DNA of 64,000 nucleotides. Origin: Alphaproteobacteria bacterium (GTDB lineage: Bacteria; Pseudomonadota; Alphaproteobacteria; GCA-016699305). The stretch lies in the NCBI GenBank assembly GCA_016699305.1, contig CP064970.1:310001-374000 (forward strand). The letters are read 5' to 3'. Under the pieces are notes generated by a model. That model was given only the letters and a program-made list of their open reading frames with translations, had not been told where the DNA came from and did no database searches. Below are positions 54,887 to 64,000 of this stretch, in pieces (position 1 is the stretch's first letter; every line of letters begins with the position of its first letter). The position numbers and the translations under genes were made by a program.

Positions 54887-56578
54887 ATGACGGAATGGCA
54901 GGGCTTGGTGGCCTTGAGCATACAAAATGTCGTGTTGATCGACCGGCTCGATATGGAGCTGCAGCCGGGGCTGTGCGCCTTGACCGGAGAGACCGGCGCG
55001 GGCAAATCGGTGTTGCTGGATTCTCTGGGGCTGGCACTGGGCGCGCGTGCCGAGGCCGCCCTGGTGCGCGAAGGTACCGAACAAGCCATGGTGACGGCCC
55101 AGTTCGATCTGCCGTCCGAACATCCCGCTCTTGAACGCGCCCAGGATCAAGGCTTGTCCATTGAAGGCACATTGATTTTACGGCGCACCATTTCGATCGA
55201 TGGGCGCAGCCGCGCCTTTATCAATGATCAACCGGTCAGTCTGGCCCTACTCAAAGACATCGGCGCTTTACTGGTCGAGGTCCATGGACAATTCGCCGCT
55301 CAAGGCTTGTTGGATCCGTCCACGCATGGGCGTTTGCTGGATGCGTTCGGCGGCCTGCAAGACCAAGCCGCCAAGGTTCGCGCCGCTTGGTCCGCCTGGC
55401 GCGAGGGCGACAAAGCCCGCGAAGCATTGGCCCAGGCCCTGGCCCAGGCGCGACAAGAGGAAGGCTGGCTACGCGCTTCCTTAAACGAACTGGACGAGAT
55501 TAATCCCCAGGCGGACGAGGCTCAAAGCCTGTCGGAGCGACGCAACTTATTACAAAGCAGTGGCCGCATCCTGGAGGCCGTGGCGACGGCACGCGACATG
55601 CTGGAAGGCTCGCAAGGCGCGGAACGTCAATTGGTCGCCGCGCAACGGGCATTGGCGCGCGCGGCGGAAAAGGCCCCCGCCGTCCTGGCCCCCGCATTGG
55701 CCGCATTGGATAGGGCGATGATCGAAACGCGCGAAACCCTGGACGCGCTGGACGCCTTGGACCGCACGGACGAGTTTGATCCCTTGGGGTTAGAGCGCAT
55801 CGAAGAGCGTTTATTCACCTTACGCGCCCTAGCTCGCAAACATGGGGTGGAGGTGGAAGGCTTGGCGGGTCTGCGCCGCCAATTCGCCCAAAGGCTCGGC
55901 CTGATCGAAAACGACGACGACACTTTGTCCGGCGTGGCCGCCAAGGTTCAGCTCTTACGCACAGAATACGTCAAGGCGGCTGAGCGTTTATCGGCGTCCC
56001 GAGCCAAGGCGGCGGCGGAATTGGAAAAGGCCGTGTCCAAGGAACTGACGCCGCTTAAGCTGGGCAAAGCACGATTCGGCGTCAATCTGGTGACGCTGGA
56101 CGAGGCCGAGATGGGGCCAGGCGGAGCCGAGCGGGTCCAATTTATCGCCGCCACCAATCCGGGCGTCGCCCCTGCCCCTCTGAACAAAATCGCATCGGGC
56201 GGCGAATTGGCGCGTTTCATGCTGGCGTTGCGGGCTGTTTTATCGGCGGCGGGCGGCGTGCCGGTATTGGTGTTTGACGAGATTGATGTGGGCGTCAGCG
56301 GCGCGGTGGCCGATGCCGTCGGGGAACGTCTGGCCCTGCTGGCGACGCGCGTTCAGGTGCTGGCCGTGACGCATAGTCCCCAAGTCGCCGCGCGCGCGCG
56401 CGACCATCTGCGCGTGGACAAGGTTATGCAAAAGGGCCGCGCCCTCACCCGCATCACCCGCCTTGACGACGACTCGCGTCGCGAAGAGATCGCGCGTCTG
56501 CTGTCCGGCGCGGAAGTGACCGATGCCGCCCGCGCCGCCGCCGATAGCCTGCTTTCCGCCGCCGTCGAGGCCGCGTAA
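54887..56578 (+). CDS. recN: DNA repair protein RecN
   Basis: SMC-like protein that acts with RecA in double-strand break repair. 563 aa from ATG 54887, chosen for the AGGGGG site 5 bases before it; the frame is open from 54854. Head halves with Walker A GETGAGKSV (34-42) and, at the end, the signature ASGGELARFMLAL and Walker B VFDEIDVGVSG, separated by a long coiled coil (about 150-360). A TAATG junction (stop overlapping the ligA ATG) shows an operon. A decayed copy of its first 40 bases and leader lies 604 bases upstream. Confidence 0.95.
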   Translation: MTEWQGLVALSIQNVVLIDRLDMELQPGLCALTGETGAGKSVLLDSLGLALGARAEAALVREGTEQAMVTAQFDLPSEHPALERAQDQGLSIEGTLILRRTISIDGRSRAFINDQPVSLALLKDIGALLVEVHGQFAAQGLLDPSTHGRLLDAFGGLQDQAAKVRAAWSAWREGDKAREALAQALAQARQEEGWLRASLNELDEINPQADEAQSLSERRNLLQSSGRILEAVATARDMLEGSQGAERQLVAAQRALARAAEKAPAVLAPALAALDRAMIETRETLDALDALDRTDEFDPLGLERIEERLFTLRALARKHGVEVEGLAGLRRQFAQRLGLIENDDDTLSGVAAKVQLLRTEYVKAAERLSASRAKAAAELEKAVSKELTPLKLGKARFGVNLVTLDEAEMGPGGAERVQFIAATNPGVAPAPLNKIASGGELARFMLALRAVLSAAGGVPVLVFDEIDVGVSGAVADAVGERLALLATRVQVLAVTHSPQVAARARDHLRVDKVMQKGRALTRITRLDDDSRREEIARLLSGAEVTDAARAAADSLLSAAVEAA

Positions 56579-58695
56579 TGGCCGGTACGCGCGGGATGGA
56601 TGTGTCAGAACTTTCCCCCGACCAGGCCCGCGCCGAGATGGCGCGTCTGGCCAAGGAAATATTCCACCACGATATATTATATTATCAGCATGACTCGCCT
56701 CTGATTTCCGATGCCGATTATGACGCGCTGCGCGCGCGGTATCGCGCATTGGAAACACGCTTTCCCGATCAAGCCCCGACGCTAAGTCCTGAAAAGCGCG
56801 TGGGTGTGGGCGTGGATGCCGCCAAAGGTTTTGGCAAAGTGCCGCATCTGGTGCCCATGCTGTCGCTGGACAACGCCTTTGACGAAAGCGACGTGCGCGA
56901 TTTCGCCGCGCGTCTCCGCCGCGCCTTGGGGCTGGGGCCGGATGCAAGCTTGCGCTATATGGCCGAACCCAAGATCGACGGTCTGGCGATCACCTTGCGT
57001 TACCAGCATGGCCGATTGATCCAAGGCGCGACGCGCGGCGACGGCCAAGAGGGCGAAGACGTCACCGCCAATTTGCGAACCGTTGTCGATATTCCGCATA
57101 ACCTAACGCCGCCCTTTCCCGATATCCTGGATGTGCGGGGCGAGGTGTATATCCGCCGCGACGATTTTGCCGCCTTCAACGAGCGTCAGATGGCCGAGGG
57201 CAAGCCGCTCTTTGCCAATCCTCGCAACGCCGCCGCCGGCAGTTTGCGGCAATTGGATTCTGCCGTCACCGCGCAACGTCCCTTGCGCTTTCTGGCCTAT
57301 GCGCTGGGCGACGTGTCGCAGCCTCTTGCCGCCCGACAAAGCGACCTACGCCTTCGCCTGAAAGAGATGGGCTTTACGTTGAACGAGCCTTCGCGCCTGT
57401 GCGAAGGCGAAGATGATCTATTGGCCTATCAGCAGGAGATGGAGCGTCTGCGCCCTGCCCTGCCCTTTGACATCGACGGCGTGGTGTACAAGCTGGACGA
57501 TCTGGCGGGGCAGGAAAAGGCAGGCAGCGTCAGCCGCGCGCCGCGCTGGGCCATCGCGCATAAATTCGCCGCGCAAAAGGCTTTGACCCGCCTGCGTCAG
57601 GTGACCTTCCAGGTGGGGCGCACGGGCGTTGTGACCCCCGTGGCCGAGCTGGAACCTGTAACCGTCGGCGGCGTGGTGGTGTCGCGCGCCACCTTGCATA
57701 ACCGCGACGAGATGGCGCGTCTGGACATTCACGAAGGCGATATGCTGCGCCTGCAACGCGCGGGCGATGTGATCCCTCAAATCCTAGAGGCCCTGCCCGA
57801 TCAACGCATCCCCGGCGCGCAGCCCGTTATCTTTGCCGCGCATTGCCCGGAATGCGGCGCGACGTTGGCTCGATTGGATGGCGAAGTGGCCACACGCTGC
57901 CCGGATCGCCTGGGCTGTCCGGCGCAATTGCTGGAAGGTCTGCGGCATTTCGTCAGCCGCGACGCCCTCGATATCGAAGGCCTGGGCGAGCGCAGCTTGC
58001 GCGAGTTTTACGACAAAGGCTGGCTGGCCAGCGCGGCCGATATTTTCCGCCTGGAATCGCGCAATCAAAATGCCGATCCGCCTTTGGCCAAATGGGACGG
58101 CTGGGGCGAGAAATCGGCGGCCAATCTGTTCGCCGCGATAGCGGCACGGCTTACGGTGCCTTTGGCGCGTTTCCTGTTCGCCTTGGGACTGCCGCAGATA
58201 GGCGAAGTGACGGCGCGATTATTGGCGCGGCATTTCATCAGCTGGGCGCGTCTGCGCCAAAGCATCGAACGGACCGATGATTCGCCCGACTCGCCGTCGC
58301 GCCTGGAACTGCTGCGCATCGAAGGCATCGGGCCGATCATGGCCGAAGCCATCATCGGCTTCTTCCGTGAAACGCATAATCGGGCCGTCCTGGACGATTT
58401 GGAAAGCGTGATGACGATTGAGGACGAGGTGCCTGTGCAAGCTCCGGCATCTTCGCCTCTTTCGGGAAAGCGTCTGGTCTTTACCGGCGAAATGACCGCC
58501 ATGACCCGCCCCGAGGCAAAAGCCGCTGCCGAAGCCTTGGGCGCGAAGGTCAGCGATTCCGTCTCGGCCAAAACCGACATGCTGATCGCAGGCGAGTCCG
58601 CCGGCAGCAAACTGACCAAGGCGCAAGCCCTGGGCGTGAAGGTGCTGAACGAAGAAGAATGGCTGGCGGTGCTAAGCATTGCGCAAACAGCATAA
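56578..58695 (+). CDS. ligA: NAD-dependent DNA ligase
   Basis: Seals Okazaki fragments and repair nicks using NAD+. 705 aa: Ia domain (about 20-80, with YYQHDSPLISDADYDAL), adenylation domain with Lys132 in AEPKIDGLAI, OB fold, zinc finger (CPECG...C...C), helix-hairpin-helix domain, and a C-terminal BRCT domain (LSGKRLVFTGEMTAMTRPEAK). All conserved. The ATG 56578 overlaps the recN stop; Met at residue 7 is an alternative start. Complete length for the family. Confidence 0.97.
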   Translation: MAGTRGMDVSELSPDQARAEMARLAKEIFHHDILYYQHDSPLISDADYDALRARYRALETRFPDQAPTLSPEKRVGVGVDAAKGFGKVPHLVPMLSLDNAFDESDVRDFAARLRRALGLGPDASLRYMAEPKIDGLAITLRYQHGRLIQGATRGDGQEGEDVTANLRTVVDIPHNLTPPFPDILDVRGEVYIRRDDFAAFNERQMAEGKPLFANPRNAAAGSLRQLDSAVTAQRPLRFLAYALGDVSQPLAARQSDLRLRLKEMGFTLNEPSRLCEGEDDLLAYQQEMERLRPALPFDIDGVVYKLDDLAGQEKAGSVSRAPRWAIAHKFAAQKALTRLRQVTFQVGRTGVVTPVAELEPVTVGGVVVSRATLHNRDEMARLDIHEGDMLRLQRAGDVIPQILEALPDQRIPGAQPVIFAAHCPECGATLARLDGEVATRCPDRLGCPAQLLEGLRHFVSRDALDIEGLGERSLREFYDKGWLASAADIFRLESRNQNADPPLAKWDGWGEKSAANLFAAIAARLTVPLARFLFALGLPQIGEVTARLLARHFISWARLRQSIERTDDSPDSPSRLELLRIEGIGPIMAEAIIGFFRETHNRAVLDDLESVMTIEDEVPVQAPASSPLSGKRLVFTGEMTAMTRPEAKAAAEALGAKVSDSVSAKTDMLIAGESAGSKLTKAQALGVKVLNEEEWLAVLSIAQTA

Positions 58696-58723
58696 GGGGG
58701 AATAGGCACTGCCCATTCCCCCT
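58695..58723. terminator. hairpin between ligA and pyk
   Basis: AGGGGGAATAGGCA / TGCCCATTCCCCCT forms a long stem with one mismatch around a very short centre, overlapping the end of ligA. The two genes converge, but no clear T run follows on either side, so it is a probable but imperfect terminator. Confidence 0.6.
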
Positions 58724-58758
58724 CTATCATCCAGCTCGATCAGGATGACGCTGATCGC

Positions 58759-60201
58759 TTAAGCGACCTTCACGATGCGCAAGGAGTTGGTGGAGCCGGT
58801 GACGCCAAAGGGAGCGCCAGCCGTAATGACCAGGGTTTGCCCCGGCTCGGCCAGCTGTTCCTGCTTGGCGATCTGGCAAGCACGATCCGCCATATCTTGG
58901 AAGTCCTTGATGTCCTCGGCCACCACGGCATGAACGCCATAGCACAAAGACATACGGCGCGCGGTTTCCAAACTGGGCGTGACGCACAGGATCGGAGTCA
59001 TCGGGCGAACCCGCGCGGCGCGCAAGGCAGTTGATCCAGAAACAGTGAAGGTGACAATCGCCGCCGCTTCCAAGGTGTCCGCCACATGACGCGCCGCCGC
59101 CGTGATGGCATCGGCGGAGTTCTTCTCGGAAATGCGAATCTGCGAGCCGAGGCGGTCCTTGTAATACTCGTCATCCTCGACCGTCTCGATCACGCGATCC
59201 ATGATGGTCACGGCCTCGACCGGAAAACTGCCGCTGGCCGTCTCGGCCGACAGCATCACAGCATCCGCTCCGTCATAGACGGCATTGGCCACGTCCGAAA
59301 CTTCGGCGCGCGTGGGGGCCGGAGCCTGGATCATGGATTCCAGCATCTGCGTGGCCACGATCACAGGCTTACCCGCCTTGCGCGAGCAGGCCACGATCTT
59401 CTTTTGCAGCACCGGCACTTCGTCCAAAGGCATTTCCACGCCCAAATCGCCGCGCGCCACCATGATGCAGTCGGACAACTGCACCAGTTCTTCCAAGCAC
59501 GAGATGGCCGATGGCTTTTCGATCTTGGCCACCAAAGCCGCGCGATTGCCGATCAGGCTGCGTGCCTCTTGCAAATCTTCTGGGCGTTGCACGAAGGATA
59601 GGGCGATAAAATCCACCCCCATGGCCAAGGCCACATCCAAATCCGCGCGATCCTTGGGGGTCAGAGCGGAGATAGGCAGCACGGCGTGCGGCACGTTCAC
59701 ACCCTTGCGATCCGACAGGCGCGTCCCATGGATAACCTTGGTCTCAGCCCAATGCATCTTATTGTCGCAGCGCGTGATGCTCAGGCGCACCTTGCCATCG
59801 TCCAACAGCAATTCTTGTCCAGGGGCCAGCACCTCGAAGATTTCGGGATGCGGCATGCAGACGCGCTTGTCATCGCCCGGGGCGGGATCTGTGTCCAAAC
59901 GGAAAGTCTGGCCAGCCGCAATATCGATCGCGCCTTCTGCAAACTTGCCCAAACGCAATTTGGGGCCTTGCAGATCTGCCAAGACGCCGATGGGGCGTCC
60001 CATTTCTTTTTCGATCTTGCGGATGGTCTCGTACCGACCACGATGATCGTCATGCGTGCCATGGCTGAAGTTCAAGCGGATCACATCCACACCCGCCTGT
60101 ATCAGGCTGTAGATGCGTTCATGCGAACTGCTGGCAGGACCAATCGTTGCCAATATTTTGGTCTTGCGGTTGCGGTGGCGCGGCTGAGTCGGGAAAGCCA
60201 T
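58759..60201 (-). CDS. pyk: pyruvate kinase
   Basis: Last ATP-yielding step of glycolysis: phosphoenolpyruvate plus ADP to pyruvate. 480 aa: TIGPASSSHERI at the start, substrate and metal site in LVAKIEKPSAI and ARGDLGVEMP, the monovalent-cation/ADP loop around ATQMLESM and PTRAEVSDVANAVYDGADAVMLS, and a C-terminal allosteric domain ending QTLVITAGAPFGVTGSTN. Length is that of PykA-type enzymes. It is convergent with ligA. The 287-base divergent gap to yqeY (60202-60488) holds no other gene. Confidence 0.97.
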   Translation of the reverse strand: MAFPTQPRHRNRKTKILATIGPASSSHERIYSLIQAGVDVIRLNFSHGTHDDHRGRYETIRKIEKEMGRPIGVLADLQGPKLRLGKFAEGAIDIAAGQTFRLDTDPAPGDDKRVCMPHPEIFEVLAPGQELLLDDGKVRLSITRCDNKMHWAETKVIHGTRLSDRKGVNVPHAVLPISALTPKDRADLDVALAMGVDFIALSFVQRPEDLQEARSLIGNRAALVAKIEKPSAISCLEELVQLSDCIMVARGDLGVEMPLDEVPVLQKKIVACSRKAGKPVIVATQMLESMIQAPAPTRAEVSDVANAVYDGADAVMLSAETASGSFPVEAVTIMDRVIETVEDDEYYKDRLGSQIRISEKNSADAITAAARHVADTLEAAAIVTFTVSGSTALRAARVRPMTPILCVTPSLETARRMSLCYGVHAVVAEDIKDFQDMADRACQIAKQEQLAEPGQTLVITAGAPFGVTGSTNSLRIVKVA

Positions 60202-60488
60202 TGTGATTCTTCCTTGAGGTTTACGTTTTGGGAATACCCGGGCGGGACCTTAGCTTTCCGGAATGCATCTGAAAAGGTGCTTCTGAGGGGGCCCCCAGAA
60301 AATAAGCCACGGATTGTTACCGATGTCACATAAGCACCAGGCGAGTACGGATCAAACCGAGCGGACGAAAAAGAAAGCGCATAGCTAACCCAATAAAATA
60401 TATAGATAACATGACCAGGCGCGCCGGTGGCAGAGTGCGACGCAGTAAGATATGATGCGTCTTTAAGCTTGAAAGGAACGACACGACC

Positions 60489-60950
60489 ATGCTGCGCGAG
60501 CAAATGAACGAAGCTCTCAAGGACGCCATGCGTTCGGGCCAAACGCGCAAGGTGGCGACGGTGAGGCTGATGATCGCCAAGCTGCGCGACAAAGACATTG
60601 AATCGCGTCCCAAAGGCATCGACCAGATTCCCGATGGAGAGATTCTGTCCATGCTGCAAGGCATGATCAAACAGCGCCGCGATTCGATCGAGATGTACCG
60701 GCAAGGCAAGCGCGACGACCTGGTCGAGCAGGAATTACAGGAAATCACAGTGATTGAGGCCTTCCTACCCCAGGCTCTGGACGAGGCCGCCTCGCGCGCC
60801 GCGATTGCGCAGATCATTGGTCAGACCGGGGCCATGGGCGTCAAAGACATGGGTAAGGTGATGGCCGCCATCAAGACCGACTATGCCGGACAGATGGACA
60901 TGACCAAGGCATCGGGCTGGGTTAAGGAAGCCTTGGCTTCTTGCTCTTAG
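60489..60950 (+). CDS. yqeY: GatB/YqeY domain protein
   Basis: 153 aa, all helical, of the YqeY family related to the tail of amidotransferase subunit GatB. Motifs: MLREQMNEALKDAMRSGQTRKVATVRLM at the start, IKQRRDSIEMYRQGKRDDLVEQE in the middle and the MGVKDMGKVMAAIK segment. It probably binds tRNA or acts in translation quality control; the role is not settled in any species. The ribosome site GAAAGGA lies upstream. It precedes dnaG by 13 bases, the common order in alphaproteobacteria. Confidence 0.93.
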   Translation: MLREQMNEALKDAMRSGQTRKVATVRLMIAKLRDKDIESRPKGIDQIPDGEILSMLQGMIKQRRDSIEMYRQGKRDDLVEQELQEITVIEAFLPQALDEAASRAAIAQIIGQTGAMGVKDMGKVMAAIKTDYAGQMDMTKASGWVKEALASCS

Positions 60951-60963
60951 CCTAAACGCCGAC

Positions 60964-62712
60964 ATGCCCTTTCCTTCTGGATTCATCGACGAAATACGAA
61001 CGCGCCTGCGCATATCCGAGGTGGTGGCTCCGCGCGTCAAGCTTACCCGCGCCGGGCGGGAATGGAAGGCATGCTGTCCTTTTCATTCCGAAAAGTCTCC
61101 CAGCTTTACTGTGAACGATGATAAGGGATTTTATCACTGCTTCGGCTGCGGCGCACATGGCGATGTGGTCGGCTTTGTCATGCATTTCGATCATCTGGCT
61201 TTCCCTGAAGCGGTAGAACAACTGGCAACCCAGGCGGGACTGAAAGTCCCCGCCTCTAACCCTGAAGACCGCGAACGCTATGACCATGAAAAGCGTTTGT
61301 ATGACGTGATGGACATGGCGGCCCAATGGTTCCGTCAATGCCTGGATCAACCGGTCGGTGATGCCGCTCGGCAATATCTGGAACATCGCGGACTGACGCG
61401 CGAAGCTATGGAGCGTTGGCGCTTGGGGTATGCTCCCAATGATGGACGCGTCTTGCTTAAGCATATGCGAAGCAAGGGTGCCAGCGATGCCGAGCTATTG
61501 GAATTGGGCCTGGCGCGACGGCGCGAAGAAAGCGGCGAGCTATTCAGCTTCTTCCGCGACCGCGTGATCTTTCCCGTCGATGATCGGCGTGGCCGTGTGA
61601 TCGCCTTTGGCGCACGACTGATGGAAGGCGACGGCCCGAAATACATCAACTCGCCCGATAGCCCCATCTTTCATAAAGGCGAAGGCCTGTTTGGCTTGGC
61701 ACGCTCCCGCGTGGCCAGCGGCGCGGGGCAGTCTATGATCGTTGTCGAAGGCTATATGGATGTCATCACCTTGGCCGAGGCGGGATTCATCGGAGCCGTG
61801 GCTCCCTTAGGCACCGCGCTGACGGAATCGCAGATCACGTTGTTGTGGCGGCTCTGCAGTCCCGACGCTCTCACTGTCCCCGGTCCCTATCTGTGTTTCG
61901 ACGGCGATGCGGCGGGCGAGCGCGCCGCCATGCGCGCGTTGGATCGCTTGTTACCTCAACTGCAACCGGATCGCAGCGCCCTCATCACTTTTTTGCCCCA
62001 AGGCGAAGATCCCGACAGCCTCATTCGCCGCCGTGGCCCCGATGCTTTGCGCGCGCAACTGAGCCAATCTCTGCCGATTTCCGAAGTGCTGTGGCGCACC
62101 ACCGTTCAGCGGAGATCCCTCACCACTCCCGAAGCGCGGGCCGGATTGCGTACTGAGCTGATGAAGCGAATCGCCGCCATCCGTGACAACGAAGTGCGCG
62201 AATCGTATCGAGCCGAAATGACGGTCCGGATCAATCACCTGCTTTTACCGGCACGACGCAAGAAAGATTCCAGACATACGGCCCACTCTGTCGGGCATAC
62301 CATGACGGAGGCTCATCAACGCCCCCTCCCATCTAATCCGCAATCGCAACGAGCTAAGCAGATGTTGGCGATTATGTTGTTCCATCCTTATATCTTTACC
62401 GAAATTGATGAGGATTTTGCGATGCTTTCCATGCCCGAGCCGCGTCTGGATGCCCTTCATACCGAGATGATCAACTGGTTGAGTGAGGCCACGGCGCAAG
62501 AAAATGCGCATGAAACCCTTGACGCGGAGGCATTTGCCAGCCATCTCATGCAGCGTGGCCATGCGGAAGCTCTGGCAGAGCTGGAAAGCTCGCTGCGCGC
62601 GCATGGTTGGGGGGCACTGCAACGCAAATCTTTGGACGAAGCCAAGGATTTGTGGGTCAGTACGTTTGAGCACTACCAAGGCCATACGGCGCGCAAAATG
62701 GGCGCTGTATAG
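60964..62712 (+). CDS. dnaG: DNA primase
   Basis: Makes RNA primers at the replication fork. 582 aa: N-terminal CHC2 zinc finger (CCPFHSEKSPSF...CFGCGAHGD), the TOPRIM polymerase core with VVEGYMDVI and CFDGDAAGE, and a C-terminal helicase-binding region (about 430-582). The order and length fit alphaproteobacterial DnaG; the tail after residue 440 is fairly divergent. Part of the yqeY-dnaG-rpoD operon; rpoD begins 41 bases downstream. Confidence 0.96.
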   Translation: MPFPSGFIDEIRTRLRISEVVAPRVKLTRAGREWKACCPFHSEKSPSFTVNDDKGFYHCFGCGAHGDVVGFVMHFDHLAFPEAVEQLATQAGLKVPASNPEDRERYDHEKRLYDVMDMAAQWFRQCLDQPVGDAARQYLEHRGLTREAMERWRLGYAPNDGRVLLKHMRSKGASDAELLELGLARRREESGELFSFFRDRVIFPVDDRRGRVIAFGARLMEGDGPKYINSPDSPIFHKGEGLFGLARSRVASGAGQSMIVVEGYMDVITLAEAGFIGAVAPLGTALTESQITLLWRLCSPDALTVPGPYLCFDGDAAGERAAMRALDRLLPQLQPDRSALITFLPQGEDPDSLIRRRGPDALRAQLSQSLPISEVLWRTTVQRRSLTTPEARAGLRTELMKRIAAIRDNEVRESYRAEMTVRINHLLLPARRKKDSRHTAHSVGHTMTEAHQRPLPSNPQSQRAKQMLAIMLFHPYIFTEIDEDFAMLSMPEPRLDALHTEMINWLSEATAQENAHETLDAEAFASHLMQRGHAEALAELESSLRAHGWGALQRKSLDEAKDLWVSTFEHYQGHTARKMGAV

Positions 62713-62753
62713 CTAGGTTCATCTGTTTTTTATGGCGAGGGGAGCCGACGCAT

Positions 62754-64000
62754 ATGGCCAAGACATCCGCGGGCAAGGGCGCAGCTAACAAGCCCAAGGC
62801 TGCCATCAAAGGCAAGACCGAGATCAAGGCCAAGAAAAAGCCTGTCGTCGCGGCCACGGCGACCAAGGCCGCCGCGAAGGGTAAAACCACCACTCCTGCT
62901 CCAGCCAAAAAGACTGTGCCTGCCGCGAAAAAAATTGTCACTGCCGTGCCGGAAACACGCAAGCAAGCGACGACCCCTGTCTTGAAGTCGGTGGATGACG
63001 CGCACAAGCGCTCGGCACCGACTGCCGCCATACCTGAACCGCAAGACGCCTCACCTGAAACCGATCGTCCCGTTCTGGATGCCGCTTCCGCAGAGGCCAT
63101 CAAAAAACTGATCCATAAGGGCAAGGATCGCGGCTATGTGACCATCGCTGAATTGAACGCCGTTTTGCCGCCCGATCAAGTCTCCTCGGAACAGATTGAA
63201 GACACGTTGTCCTCTTTGTCTGAGATGGGCATCAACGTCATCGAGGAAGGCGACGAGCCAGCCACAGACGGAGAAGAGGCAGAGACCGAAAGCGGCGGCA
63301 ACGTGGACGATGCTGAGGCCAGCCGCACCGACGATCCCGTACGCTTGTATTTGCGCGAAATGGGCACGGTGGAGCTGCTGTCCCGCCAGGGCGAAATTGC
63401 CATTGCTAAGCGCATCGAGGCTGGTCAGGAGATGATGATCAGCGGCCTTTGCGAATCGCCGCTGACTATTCAGGCCATATTGGGATGGTACGAGGCCCTG
63501 AACGAGGGCAAGATTCTTCTGCGCGACGTGATTGATCTTGACGCCACTTATGGCGGTGGACCAGGTGTCCAGGGGGCTGAAGGCGAGCGCGCGGCCTTGC
63601 CCGAAGGTGCCTTGATCGAATCGCCAGACGCCGCGGTGGAAGAACCCGAAGTTGGGGAAGAGGCCGTTGGAGGTTTCGACGAAGAGGAAAACATCTCCTT
63701 GACCGCGATGGAGCAAAAACTGCGCCCTCAGGTCATGGATACCTTCGCCAATATCGCCATCACCTATGCAAAAATGTTTCGTCTGAACGCAAACCGGCAC
63801 ACATTGTTGCAGCAGAAAAAGCCGGTGCCGCCTACGCATGAGAAGAAGGTCCAATCGACCAAGGCGGAATTGGTAGACTTGGTGCGTACGGTGCGTTTGA
63901 ATACCAATCGCACCGAGCAATTGGTAGATCAGCTGTACGGATTGAACCGCCGCTTGGTCAATCTGGAAGGCCGTCTGCTGCGCATGGCGCAAACATGCAA
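62754..64000 (+). CDS. rpoD: RNA polymerase sigma-70 factor, 5' part
   Basis: Primary sigma factor. The frame opens at ATG 62754 (AGGGGAG site 9 bases upstream) and is still open at the window edge, about 415 codons in. The first 80 residues are unusually Lys/Ala/Thr-rich and histone-like, followed by region 1.1 (KKLIHKGKDRGYVTIAELNAVLPPDQ) and region 1.2/NCR, with DPVRLYLREMGTVELLSRQGE and an acidic non-conserved insert (about 265-320). Regions 2-4 lie beyond the window. The extension is longer than in most alphaproteobacterial RpoD proteins I recall. The last gene of the replication-transcription operon. Confidence 0.95.
   Translation, partial: MAKTSAGKGAANKPKAAIKGKTEIKAKKKPVVAATATKAAAKGKTTTPAPAKKTVPAAKKIVTAVPETRKQATTPVLKSVDDAHKRSAPTAAIPEPQDASPETDRPVLDAASAEAIKKLIHKGKDRGYVTIAELNAVLPPDQVSSEQIEDTLSSLSEMGINVIEEGDEPATDGEEAETESGGNVDDAEASRTDDPVRLYLREMGTVELLSRQGEIAIAKRIEAGQEMMISGLCESPLTIQAILGWYEALNEGKILLRDVIDLDATYGGGPGVQGAEGERAALPEGALIESPDAAVEEPEVGEEAVGGFDEEENISLTAMEQKLRPQVMDTFANIAITYAKMFRLNANRHTLLQQKKPVPPTHEKKVQSTKAELVDLVRTVRLNTNRTEQLVDQLYGLNRRLVNLEGRLLRMAQTC

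Noticed and set aside
1..64000. CRISPR arrays, rRNA operons or complete insertion sequences
   Set aside because: No regularly spaced repeats, rRNA sequence or intact transposase gene was found in reading the window.

Overview
This is a stretch of a bacterial chromosome, most likely from an alphaproteobacterium. The evidence is the recX, ftsK, DegP-like and recN-ligA genes, the yqeY-dnaG-rpoD order, and a sigma-70 N-terminus whose segment before region 1.2 (PPDQVSSEQIEDTL) is typical of that class. Most of the window is GC-rich housekeeping DNA on both strands. It is broken by several clearly AT-richer accessory patches. I cannot name the genus.

Layout. 1-5.8 kb: leuA (cut by the window edge), nadK, mutS, pal. 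6.0-8.4 kb: accessory patch with an AbiEii-like nucleotidyltransferase, its overlapping partner gene, and a pilin-like gene whose start region contains 11 consecutive C. 8.6-15.3 kb: recX, a lone nuoL, then a response regulator and a CHASE-type hybrid histidine kinase. 15.4-17.3 kb: second patch with a CoiA-like zinc-ligand protein, a duplicated 3' end of ftsY, a small membrane protein and a tRNA-Cys with a poor acceptor stem. 17.3-24.3 kb: ftsY, an ABC exporter operon led by a GNAT gene, and ftsK. 24.4-28.6 kb: tRNA-Asn, a DegP-like protease, a DsbA-like protein, a hypothetical gene and a lone accB.

28.6-36.0 kb: third patch, built around two adjacent DotA/TraY-family membrane proteins (971 and about 904 aa) with single-pass membrane proteins on either side. 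This is the best candidate for an undescribed system: two paralogous channel-type subunits of a type IVB/I-type secretion apparatus without the rest of the machinery in view. 36.2-53.3 kb: a CobS-like protein lacking the acidic motifs, SPFH/NfeD pair, HU, a lytic transglycosylase, nuoG overlapping rsmA, a secreted hypothetical, NUDIX, an RND pump, a three-domain Aas-like protein, and nth. 53.3-54.9 kb: fourth patch with an orphan kinase-fold protein, a decayed copy of the recN 5' end, and a palindromic element. 54.9-64 kb: recN-ligA, pyk, then yqeY-dnaG-rpoD (rpoD cut by the window end).

Themes. Complex I genes are dispersed (nuoL and nuoG more than 30 kb apart). accB stands without accC. Gene-edge duplications beside AT-rich inserts occur twice (ftsY, recN), which suggests a recurring insertion mechanism. 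Starts were chosen by Shine-Dalgarno position and family length. No homology search was possible, so family names rest on motifs I can read.
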